Source: Rhodospirillaceae bacterium UBA6219
GTDB taxonomy: Bacteria > Pseudomonadota > Alphaproteobacteria > Rhodospirillales > Magnetospirillaceae
Assembly: GCA_002435715.1 (NCBI GenBank)
Contig: DISD01000070.1
Location: 11,907-17,966 of the forward strand
DNA: 6,060 bases
Reading direction: 5' to 3'
Position 1 is the first letter of the stretch. Each line of letters starts with the position of its first letter. The notes under the pieces were generated by a model that was not told the DNA's origin, ran no database searches, and saw only the letters and a program-made list of their open reading frames with translations. The position numbers and the translations under genes are program-made. Below, piece after piece: positions 1 to 5,017 of the stretch.

Positions 1-407
1 AGGGCTTCGCCGTGGTCGCCAACGAAGTGAAGTCGCTGGCGACGCAGACCGGCAAGGCGACCCAGGAAATCATCGACCAAGTGGGCGCCATCCAAAACGC
101 CACCCGTTCGTCGGTGGTGGCCATCCGCTCGATCACCGATTCCATCGCCGGTATCAACGAAATATCCGCCGCCGTCGCCGCCGCGGTCGAAGAACAGGAA
201 GCCGCCACCGCCGAAATCAGCCGCAACGTGCAGGAAACCTCGCTGTCCACCGATCAGGTCAGCGCCAATATCGGCGAAGTCCTGCACGCCACCCAACGCG
301 CCGAACAAGCCGCGCGGGTGGTGTCCGGCGCCGCCGAGACCTTGGGCGGGCAAACCGAATTGTTGCGCAACGAGGTGCGGAAATTCCTGGCCGAGGTGCG
401 GGCGTGA
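1..407 (+). CDS. Methyl-accepting chemotaxis protein, C-terminal fragment (5' end outside window)
   Basis: This is the last 134 residues of a chemoreceptor; the reading frame is already open at the window edge, with the first complete codon at position 3 and the stop TGA at 405-407. It begins with GFAVVANEVKSLA, the highly conserved stretch just after the cytoplasmic hairpin tip that contacts CheA and CheW. The rest is Ala/Glu/Gln-rich heptad coiled coil (for example ISAAVAAAVEEQEAATAEIS), the returning arm of the signalling domain, which in this family carries methylation sites. It ends in RKFLAEVRA, a tail common in Rhodospirillales receptors, with no NWETF-type CheR tether. The sensory domain, any membrane segments and the ligand lie upstream and cannot be judged. 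The ATG-less start at GTG 12 is internal, not a true start. No clear terminator follows, so read-through into dapF is possible. Confidence 0.93.
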   Translation, partial: GFAVVANEVKSLATQTGKATQEIIDQVGAIQNATRSSVVAIRSITDSIAGINEISAAVAAAVEEQEAATAEISRNVQETSLSTDQVSANIGEVLHATQRAEQAARVVSGAAETLGGQTELLRNEVRKFLAEVRA

Positions 408-439
408 TCGGCCCGTGCAGGTGTGTCTGATCGTCTCTC

Positions 440-469
440 TGGACTTCAAGGGCGGCGCCCCCATATAAC
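440..469 (+). promoter_or_regulatory. Candidate sigma-70-type promoter for a leaderless dapF mRNA
   Basis: TATAAC at 464-469 matches five of six bases of the consensus -10 box. TGGACT at 440-445 matches four of six bases of the -35 box, with an 18-base spacer. Transcription starting seven bases after the -10 box would begin at position 476, which is the A of the dapF ATG. A short inverted repeat (GGGC 450-453, GCCC 457-460) lies in the spacer. The promoter is inferred from sequence only. Confidence 0.45.
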
Positions 470-475
470 CCAGTC

Positions 476-1318
476 ATGACCGACCACGCCGCCCTTTCGT
501 TCCGCAAGATGCATGGCCTGGGCAACGATTTCGTTGTCCTGGACGCCCGTGCTCATCCGCTGGTGCTGACCCCCGCCATGACCCGCGCCATCGCCGACCG
601 CCGCACCGGCATCGGCTGTGACCAGTTGGTGGTGATCGAACCGGCGCGCTCTGGCCTGTCCGACGCCTGGATGAGCTTGTGGAACGCCGATGGCTCGCAG
701 ACCTCGGCCTGCGGCAACGCCACGCGCTGTGTCGCCTGGCTGCTGATGGAACAAGCCGGCAGCGACCACGTGATCATCGAGACCCGGGCCGGATTGCTGG
801 ACGCCGAACGTCGTGGTGACAAGCTGATCGCCGTCGACATGGGGCCGGCGCGGCTGGATTGGCGCGAAATCCCGGTGGCCAAGGCGGTGGACACCCTGAA
901 CTTGGGCATCGGTATCGGGGCGTTGCAGAACCCGGTGGGGGTCAGCATGGGCAACCCCCATGCGGTGTTCTTCGTCGACGACGTCGCCGCCATCGATCTG
1001 GCCGCCTTGGGCCCGGTGTTGGAACATCACGACGTCTTCCCGGAACGGGCCAATATCGAAGCGGCCCAGGTGTTGTCCCATGACCGCATCCGCATGCGGG
1101 TGTGGGAACGCGGTACCGGCATCACCAGCGCCTGCGGCACCGGCGCTTGTGCCACCTTGGTGGCCGCCGCCCGTCGTGGCCTGACCGGGCGCAAGGCCGA
1201 CGTTATTTTGGACGGCGGGACGTTGACCATCGAATGGCTGCCCGACGACCACGTGCTGATGACCGGCCCGGTGGCGCTGGTGGCGGAAGGAAAGCTGGAT
1301 TCCAGCCTTTGGGAATGA
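476..1318 (+). CDS. dapF: Diaminopimelate epimerase
   Basis: DapF interconverts LL- and meso-diaminopimelate by a cofactor-free two-base mechanism in the cytoplasm, supplying meso-DAP for lysine and peptidoglycan. The 280-residue length is normal for the family. Two homologous halves each provide a catalytic cysteine: Cys79 in SACGNATRC (the GNxxR loop) and Cys220 in TSACGTGAC. The family signature KMHGLGNDF lies at residues 11-19, NADGS at 70-74, GNPH at 159-162 and ERGTG at 211-215. The start at 476 is the first possible one: an in-frame TGA at 428-430 precedes it with no other start codon between, and only four to a dozen residues lie before the conserved KMHG. The bases just upstream contain no Shine-Dalgarno sequence, and a TATAAC box ends seven bases before the ATG. 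The stop overlaps the mtaB start (ATGA), which suggests co-translation. Confidence 0.97.
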   Translation: MTDHAALSFRKMHGLGNDFVVLDARAHPLVLTPAMTRAIADRRTGIGCDQLVVIEPARSGLSDAWMSLWNADGSQTSACGNATRCVAWLLMEQAGSDHVIIETRAGLLDAERRGDKLIAVDMGPARLDWREIPVAKAVDTLNLGIGIGALQNPVGVSMGNPHAVFFVDDVAAIDLAALGPVLEHHDVFPERANIEAAQVLSHDRIRMRVWERGTGITSACGTGACATLVAAARRGLTGRKADVILDGGTLTIEWLPDDHVLMTGPVALVAEGKLDSSLWE

Positions 1319-2568
1319 GCGAAGACAAAACCAAGATCGTGACTTTCGGTTGTCGGCTCAACGCCTATGAATCCGAGGTGATGCGCGAACACGCCCAGGC
1401 TTTGGAATCGGGCGTCGAGACGGTGATCGTCAATACCTGCGCGGTGACGTCCGAAGCCGAACGTCAGGCGCGCCAGACCATCCGCAAGCTGCGCCGTGAC
1501 CACCCCAACGCACGCATCGTCGTCACCGGCTGCGCGGCGCAAGTCAGCCCCGACAAATTCGCCGCCATGGCGGAAGTGGATCAGGTGCTGGGCAATGCCG
1601 AGAAGATGCAGCCCACCATCTTCACCGCGCCGCCCGAAGACCGCATCGTCGTCTCCGACATCATGGGTGTGCGGGAAACCGCCGAACATCTGGTGTCGGG
1701 CTTCGAAGGAAGGGCGCGGGCTTTCGTCGAGGTGCAGACCGGCTGCGACCATCGCTGCACCTTCTGCATCATCCCGTTCGGGCGCGGCAACAACCGGTCG
1801 GTGCCCATGGGCCGCATCGTCGATCAGGTGCGCGCCCTGGTGGGCATGGGCTTTTCCGAAGTGGTGTTCACCGGCGTCGACATCACCGCTTATGGCGGTG
1901 ATCTGCCGGGGCAACCGACCTTGGGGCAGATGGCGCGACGTTTGTTGGCGCAAATCCCCGAACTGCCCCGCCTGCGTCTGTCATCGCTGGATCCGGTCGA
2001 GGTGGACGACGACCTGTTGCGTCTGGTGGCCGAGGAAGAACGGCTGATGCCGCATTTCCACCTGTCGGCCCAGGCCGGCGACGACATGGTGTTGAAGCGC
2101 ATGAAGCGCCGCCATCTGCGCGACGATGTCATCACCCTGGCGAAAAAGCTGCGCGATCTGCGCGGCGACGTGGCCTTGGGTGCCGACATCATCGCCGGCT
2201 TCCCCACCGAGGACGAAGCTATGTTCCAGCGCTCGCTCGATCTGGTGGACGAGGCCGGTCTGACCCATCTGCACGTCTTCCCCTTCAGTTCGCGCCCCGG
2301 CACCCCCGCCGCGCGCATGCCGAAAGTGCCCGGCGACGTGGTGAAGGACCGCGCCGCCCGGCTGCGGGCCAAGGGGCAGGCGGCCATGGATTCCTTCCTG
2401 GAGTCTCGCCTGGGAAAGACGGCCGAGGTGCTGGTGGAAAAGGACGCTCAGGGCTTTTGTGCCCATTATCTTCCGGTGCGGGTGACAAGTGCGCCGGCCG
2501 AAGGCAGTATGGCGCGTGTCCGCATCAGCGGCCGCGATGGCGGCGTGTTGGTGGGGGAACCACTTTAA
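1315..2568 (+). CDS. mtaB: tRNA (N6-threonylcarbamoyladenosine-37) C2-methylthiotransferase, MtaB type
   Basis: A radical-SAM methylthiotransferase of 417 residues; MtaB converts t6A to ms2t6A at position 37 of ANN-decoding tRNAs. The N-terminal UPF0004 domain (about 1-125) carries the three cysteines of the auxiliary iron-sulfur cluster: Cys13 in FGCRLNAYES, Cys42 in NTCAVT and Cys73 in TGCAAQ. The radical SAM motif CxxxCxxC is Cys144, Cys148 and Cys151 (TGCDHRCTFCIIPFGRG). HFHLSAQAGDDMVLKRMKRR (247-266) and GADIIAGFPTE (289-299) are typical of the MiaB/MtaB/RimO superfamily, and about 364-417 forms a TRAM domain. The FGCRLN and NTCAVT wording and the genome context favour MtaB over MiaB or RimO. 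The frame stays open far upstream inside dapF, but homology begins at KIVTFGCRLN, so ATG 1315 is chosen. It has no well-placed ribosome binding site and overlaps the dapF stop by four bases, implying translational coupling. Confidence 0.93.
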   Translation: MSEDKTKIVTFGCRLNAYESEVMREHAQALESGVETVIVNTCAVTSEAERQARQTIRKLRRDHPNARIVVTGCAAQVSPDKFAAMAEVDQVLGNAEKMQPTIFTAPPEDRIVVSDIMGVRETAEHLVSGFEGRARAFVEVQTGCDHRCTFCIIPFGRGNNRSVPMGRIVDQVRALVGMGFSEVVFTGVDITAYGGDLPGQPTLGQMARRLLAQIPELPRLRLSSLDPVEVDDDLLRLVAEEERLMPHFHLSAQAGDDMVLKRMKRRHLRDDVITLAKKLRDLRGDVALGADIIAGFPTEDEAMFQRSLDLVDEAGLTHLHVFPFSSRPGTPAARMPKVPGDVVKDRAARLRAKGQAAMDSFLESRLGKTAEVLVEKDAQGFCAHYLPVRVTSAPAEGSMARVRISGRDGGVLVGEPL

Positions 2569-2571
2569 AGC

Positions 2572-2576
2572 AAGGA
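2572..2576 (+). promoter_or_regulatory. Ribosome binding site of ftsY
   Basis: AAGGA lies eight bases before ATG 2585. It decides the ftsY start, because the same frame is open upstream from GTG 2489, which would overlap mtaB by 80 bases and add 32 residues unlike any FtsY N-terminus. Confidence 0.8.
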
Positions 2577-2584
2577 TCCGGGGT

Positions 2585-3691
2585 ATGAGCGGCAAGGGAT
2601 TGTTCGGCAGGTTGTTCGGTGGCAAGTCCGAGGAGCCGGCGGCGCCGGCAGCGTCCGAAGCCGAATCCGATGCCGTCGCAACTCCCCCCGTCGTCGAACC
2701 TGAAGCTGAGGTCGAGGTCGAGGACATTGTCGCCGCCGATGATCCGCGCCCGGCGGAAATCATCGCCGAGGCGCCGCAATCTTGGCTGTCACGTCTGAAA
2801 TCGGGCTTGACGAAGTCGTCTTCCAAGCTGACCCAGGGGCTGGGCGACCTGTTCACCAAGCGCAAGCTGGACGACGATGCTCTGGAAGATCTGGAAGATT
2901 TGCTGATCACCACCGATTTGGGCGTCGGTACGGCGGCGCGGGTGACCAAGCGTCTGGCCAAGACCCGCTTCGGCCAGGATGTCGGCGCCGACGAAATCAA
3001 GCAGGTGCTGGCCGAGGAAGTGGCGCAGATCCTGGCCCCTGTCGCCAAGCCGCTGGAGCCTGACTTCACCCGCAAGCCCCATGTGGTTCTGGTGGTCGGC
3101 GTCAACGGATCGGGCAAGACCACCACCATCGGCAAGATGGCCAAACTGTTCAAGGATCAGGGGCGCCAGGTCAGCTTGGCGGCCGGCGACACTTTCCGCG
3201 CTGCCGCCGTCGAGCAATTGAAGGTGTGGGGCGAACGCACCAACTGCCCGGTCTTCGCCCGCGATACCGGCGCCGACGCCGCCGGTCTGGCTTTTGACGC
3301 CATGGCCGAATCGGCGTCCCGTGGCGACGATCTTTTGTTCATCGACACCGCCGGCCGGTTGCAGAACAAGGCCGATTTGATGGAAGAACTGCGCAAGGTG
3401 GTACGCGTCATCAAGAAACAGGACGAAACCGCGCCGCATGACGTGTTGCTGGTGCTTGACGCCACCGTCGGTCAGAACGCCCATTCCCAGGTGGAAGTCT
3501 TCAAGGACATCGTCGATGTCAGCGGCCTGATCCTGACCAAGCTGGACGGTACGGCACGTGGCGGCGTGCTGGTGGCCCTGGCGGAAAAGTTCGCGTTGCC
3601 CGTACACGCCATCGGTATCGGCGAAAAGGCCGAGGACCTGCGTCCGTTCGACGCCGACGCTTTCGCCCGATCGTTGGTTGGGTTGAATTAA
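2585..3691 (+). CDS. ftsY: Signal recognition particle receptor FtsY
   Basis: FtsY is the SRP-family GTPase that docks Ffh-ribosome-nascent chain complexes at the inner membrane and hands them to SecYEG. The product has 368 residues. The N-terminal GLFGRLFGG (5-13) resembles the short lipid-binding motif at the start of E. coli FtsY. An acidic, Pro/Ala/Glu-rich A domain follows (about 16-64), including a small in-frame GAGGTC tandem. The NG core starts with the amphipathic SWLSRLKSGL helix (66-75). GTPase motifs are complete: G1 GVNGSGKTT (172-180), G2 DTFRAAA (202-208), G3 DTAGR (254-258), G4 TKLD (318-321) and the closing loop GIGEKAEDLRPF (344-355). The DTFRAAA and GEKAEDL wording, plus the acidic N-domain and lack of an M domain, distinguish it from Ffh. 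It follows mtaB by 16 bases and is the last gene of the set, since a 345-base gap comes next. Confidence 0.97.
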   Translation: MSGKGLFGRLFGGKSEEPAAPAASEAESDAVATPPVVEPEAEVEVEDIVAADDPRPAEIIAEAPQSWLSRLKSGLTKSSSKLTQGLGDLFTKRKLDDDALEDLEDLLITTDLGVGTAARVTKRLAKTRFGQDVGADEIKQVLAEEVAQILAPVAKPLEPDFTRKPHVVLVVGVNGSGKTTTIGKMAKLFKDQGRQVSLAAGDTFRAAAVEQLKVWGERTNCPVFARDTGADAAGLAFDAMAESASRGDDLLFIDTAGRLQNKADLMEELRKVVRVIKKQDETAPHDVLLVLDATVGQNAHSQVEVFKDIVDVSGLILTKLDGTARGGVLVALAEKFALPVHAIGIGEKAEDLRPFDADAFARSLVGLN

Positions 3692-3708
3692 GCGTCGACT
3701 CGCTTGCT

Positions 3709-3749
3709 GCGGGTGGGCCTGTTGGTCCGTCGATCACTGCCCCACCCGC
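3709..3749 (+). terminator. Possible ftsY transcription terminator hairpin (no U tract)
   Basis: GCGGGTGGG at 3709-3717 is perfectly complementary to CCCACCCGC at 3741-3749, a 9-bp GC-rich stem around a 23-base loop. It starts 18 bases after the ftsY stop codon, the usual place for a terminator. No run of T follows the right arm, so it is not a canonical intrinsic terminator. It could instead be a 3'-end stabilising structure or work with Rho. Confidence 0.4.
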
Positions 3750-3864
3750 CGTTGGCCACCCCTAAGGGTAGGCAAAAACCTGTCCCGGGTAGGTCAATCT
3801 TAAATGAGTCCAAGGGTTTAGCTGCGAATCGTCACTTGTTGCGCTGCAACCCGCGAGAAAATCG

Positions 3865-3890
3865 GCAATATCAGAAACTTCTAATATCGC
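3865..3890. promoter_or_regulatory. AT-rich 26-bp dyad, operator-like
   Basis: Around a centre between 3877 and 3878 the sequence reads GC-A-ATAT-C-AGAA-AC-TTCT-A-ATAT-C-GC, with ten of thirteen half-site positions symmetric. AATATC also occurs as a direct repeat at 3867-3872 and 3883-3888. Such symmetry in AT-rich sequence upstream of an operon is typical of a dimeric repressor or activator site. The regulator is not known. The AGAA/TTCT core recalls Fur-family (Irr-type) boxes, but the two-base spacing differs from my recollection of that motif, so I do not assign it. Confidence 0.4.
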
Positions 3891-3949
3891 TCCAGACTCT
3901 GCCAACAGGCTTGCTCTTGGCGGCGAATCGGGTTACCTAAGCCCCCCAA

Positions 3950-3969
3950 GGCGCATGCTGCGATGCGTC
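3950..3969 (+). other. Hairpin in the mdh leader
   Basis: GGCGCAT at 3950-3956 can pair with ATGCGTC at 3963-3969 as seven base pairs including one G-U, closing a six-base loop (GCTGCG). It lies 67 bases before the mdh start codon and would form in the 5' untranslated region if transcription begins upstream of 3950. It has no T run and is more likely an mRNA-stability or regulatory structure than a terminator. It matches no riboswitch class I recognise. Confidence 0.35.
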
Positions 3970-3976
3970 GCGGCCC

Positions 3977-4001
3977 ACCCGTTCGTCCAGAACCCGTTCG
4001 T
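3977..4001. repeat. Perfect 10-bp direct repeat ACCCGTTCGT, 15 bases apart
   Basis: ACCCGTTCGT occurs at 3977-3986 and again at 3992-4001, separated by CCAGA. It lies 36 bases upstream of mdh. The GTTCG core of each copy is complementary to CGAAC at 4011-4015, so the repeats could form alternative RNA hairpins or serve as paired protein-binding sites. The repeat is seen directly; the function is inference. Confidence 0.6.
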
Positions 4002-4015
4002 AGAATTCATCGAAC
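3996..4015. promoter_or_regulatory. Imperfect 20-bp palindrome before the mdh ribosome binding site
   Basis: GTTCG (3996-4000) and CGAAC (4011-4015) flank a central GAATTC (4003-4008), giving 16 of 20 symmetric positions. The left arm is the second copy of the 10-bp direct repeat. It ends six bases before the GAGGGA ribosome binding site, where a bound protein or a hairpin could affect mdh expression. No regulator can be named. Confidence 0.35.
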
Positions 4016-4021
4016 ACGCTC

Positions 4022-4027
4022 GAGGGA
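4022..4027 (+). promoter_or_regulatory. Ribosome binding site of mdh
   Basis: GAGGGA ends nine bases before the ATG at 4037 and is complementary to the 16S rRNA 3' end. It supports that start, whose product MARKKIALVGSGNIGG begins just before the dinucleotide-binding glycine loop as expected. Confidence 0.75.
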
Positions 4028-4036
4028 ACATACTCC

Positions 4037-4993
4037 ATGGCACGCAAGAAGATCGCTCTCGTTGGCTCCGGTAACATCGGCGGCACTCTGGCCCACCTCA
4101 TCGGCCTGAAGGAACTGGGCGATGTGGTGATGTTCGACATCGCCGAGGGCATCCCCCAGGGCAAGGGCCTGGACATCGCCGAATCGACCCCGGTCGAAGG
4201 CGTGAACGCCCGCTATTCCGGCGCCAACGACTATTCCGCCATCAAGGGCTCGGACGTGGTCATCGTCACCGCCGGCGTTCCGCGTAAGCCCGGCATGAGC
4301 CGCGACGACCTGATCGGCATCAACACCAAGGTGATGCAGTCGGTCGGCCAGGGCATCAAGGAAAACTGCCCGAACGCCTTCGTGATCGTCATCACCAACC
4401 CGCTGGACGTGATGGTCTGGGTGCTGCAGCAGGCTTCCGGCCTGCCGGCCGAAAAGGTCGTCGGCATGGCCGGCGTGCTGGACTCGGCCCGCTTCCGTCA
4501 TTTCCTGGCTGAAGAATTCAACGTCTCGCCGGAAGACGTCACCGCCTTCGTGCTGGGCGGCCACGGCGACACCATGGTGCCGTTGACCCGTTACTCCACC
4601 GTCGCCGGCATTCCGCTGCCGGATCTGGTGAAGATGGGCTGGACCACCCAGGAAAAGCTGGACCAGATCGTGCAGCGCACCCGTGACGGTGGCGCCGAGA
4701 TCGTCGGCCTGTTGAAGACCGGTTCGGCCTTCTATGCTCCGGCTGCCTCGGGCATCGCCATGGCCGAAGCCTATCTGAAGGACAAGAAGCGCGTCCTGCC
4801 GGTCGCCGCTTTGGTGAAGGCCGGCCAGTTCGGCCAGAAGGACGACATCTATGTCGGTGTGCCGGTGGTGATCGGTGAAGGCGGCGTGGAACGTCTGGTG
4901 GAAATCGAGCTGACCGCTGAAGAGCAGGCCGCTTTCGACAAGTCCGCCGACGCCGTGCGCAGCCTGGTGACTGTCGCCAAGGGTCTGATGTAA
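4037..4993 (+). CDS. mdh: NAD-dependent malate dehydrogenase (LDH-like type)
   Basis: Mdh interconverts malate and oxaloacetate with NAD in the TCA cycle. The 318-residue product is the LDH-like bacterial MDH form, shorter in the N-terminal Rossmann preamble and different in wording from the E. coli type. The NAD glycine loop is GSGNIGG (10-16), and Asp34 at the end of the second strand indicates NAD rather than NADP. Substrate and catalytic residues are all present: Arg83 and Arg89 in VPRKPGMSR, Asn121 in ITNPLD, Asp149 and Arg152 in VLDSARFR, and the catalytic His176 in GGHGDTM. An Arg at position 83 marks malate rather than lactate specificity. Codon choice is strongly biased (CTG, AAG, GGC, ATC), as in highly expressed genes. 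sucC follows after 24 bases with its own ribosome binding site and no terminator, so the two are almost certainly one operon. Confidence 0.97.
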   Translation: MARKKIALVGSGNIGGTLAHLIGLKELGDVVMFDIAEGIPQGKGLDIAESTPVEGVNARYSGANDYSAIKGSDVVIVTAGVPRKPGMSRDDLIGINTKVMQSVGQGIKENCPNAFVIVITNPLDVMVWVLQQASGLPAEKVVGMAGVLDSARFRHFLAEEFNVSPEDVTAFVLGGHGDTMVPLTRYSTVAGIPLPDLVKMGWTTQEKLDQIVQRTRDGGAEIVGLLKTGSAFYAPAASGIAMAEAYLKDKKRVLPVAALVKAGQFGQKDDIYVGVPVVIGEGGVERLVEIELTAEEQAAFDKSADAVRSLVTVAKGLM

Positions 4994-5001
4994 GACGCTT
5001 C

Positions 5002-5008
5002 AGGGGAG
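5002..5008 (+). promoter_or_regulatory. Ribosome binding site of sucC
   Basis: AGGGGAG lies nine bases before ATG 5018 inside the 24-base mdh-sucC gap. It supports the start that yields MNIHEYQGKQ, the standard SucC N-terminus. Confidence 0.8.
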
Positions 5009-5017
5009 CGAAAACCA

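Larger units (their letters stand above)
3692..4036. other. Non-coding region between ftsY and mdh
   Basis: No convincing gene is seen on either strand in these 345 bases, which are visibly less GC-rich in the middle than the flanking genes. In order they hold: a GC-rich hairpin right after ftsY (3709-3749), the short direct repeat GGGTAGG twice 21 bases apart (3766 and 3787), a 5-bp hairpin GTTGC/GCAAC (3838-3850), an AT-rich dyad (3865-3890), a hairpin (3950-3969), a 10-bp direct repeat (3977 and 3992) overlapping an imperfect palindrome (3996-4015), and the mdh ribosome binding site. Five GANTC sites are scattered through 3697-3929. No clear -35/-10 pair could be assigned for mdh; TAATAT at 3882-3887 is the best -10 candidate but lacks a credible -35. 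The region most likely carries the ftsY terminator and the mdh-sucC promoter and leader. Confidence 0.7.

Noticed and set aside
446..1252. Minus-strand open frame of 268 codons opposite dapF.
   Set aside because: It is rich in His, Gly and Gln without domain signatures; dapF has both catalytic cysteines and full length on the other strand.
2702..2730. GAGGTC tandem repeat inside ftsY.
   Set aside because: Two units only, within the acidic low-complexity A domain, which is variable in all FtsY proteins; no separate function is indicated.
1981..3153. Long minus-strand open frame of 390 codons across mtaB and ftsY.
   Set aside because: It lies opposite two well-supported genes, is Ser/Arg/Thr-rich in the way typical of antisense frames in GC-rich DNA, and matches no known family.
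3709..3752. A tRNA-like acceptor pairing (GCGGGTG with CACCCGC).
   Set aside because: The arms are only 41 bases end to end, far too short for a tRNA, and there are no D, anticodon or T arms.
3800..3819. A possible CtrA site (TTAA at 3800 followed by GTTTA at 3815).
   Set aside because: The consensus needs TTAA-N7-TTAA; the bases seven after the first half-site are CAAG, so only a half-site exists.
3704..3940. Open frame of 78 codons from TTG 3704 in the ftsY-mdh gap.
   Set aside because: It has no ribosome binding site, uses a weak start, crosses the hairpin and dyad, shows no recognisable domain, and lacks the codon bias of neighbouring genes.
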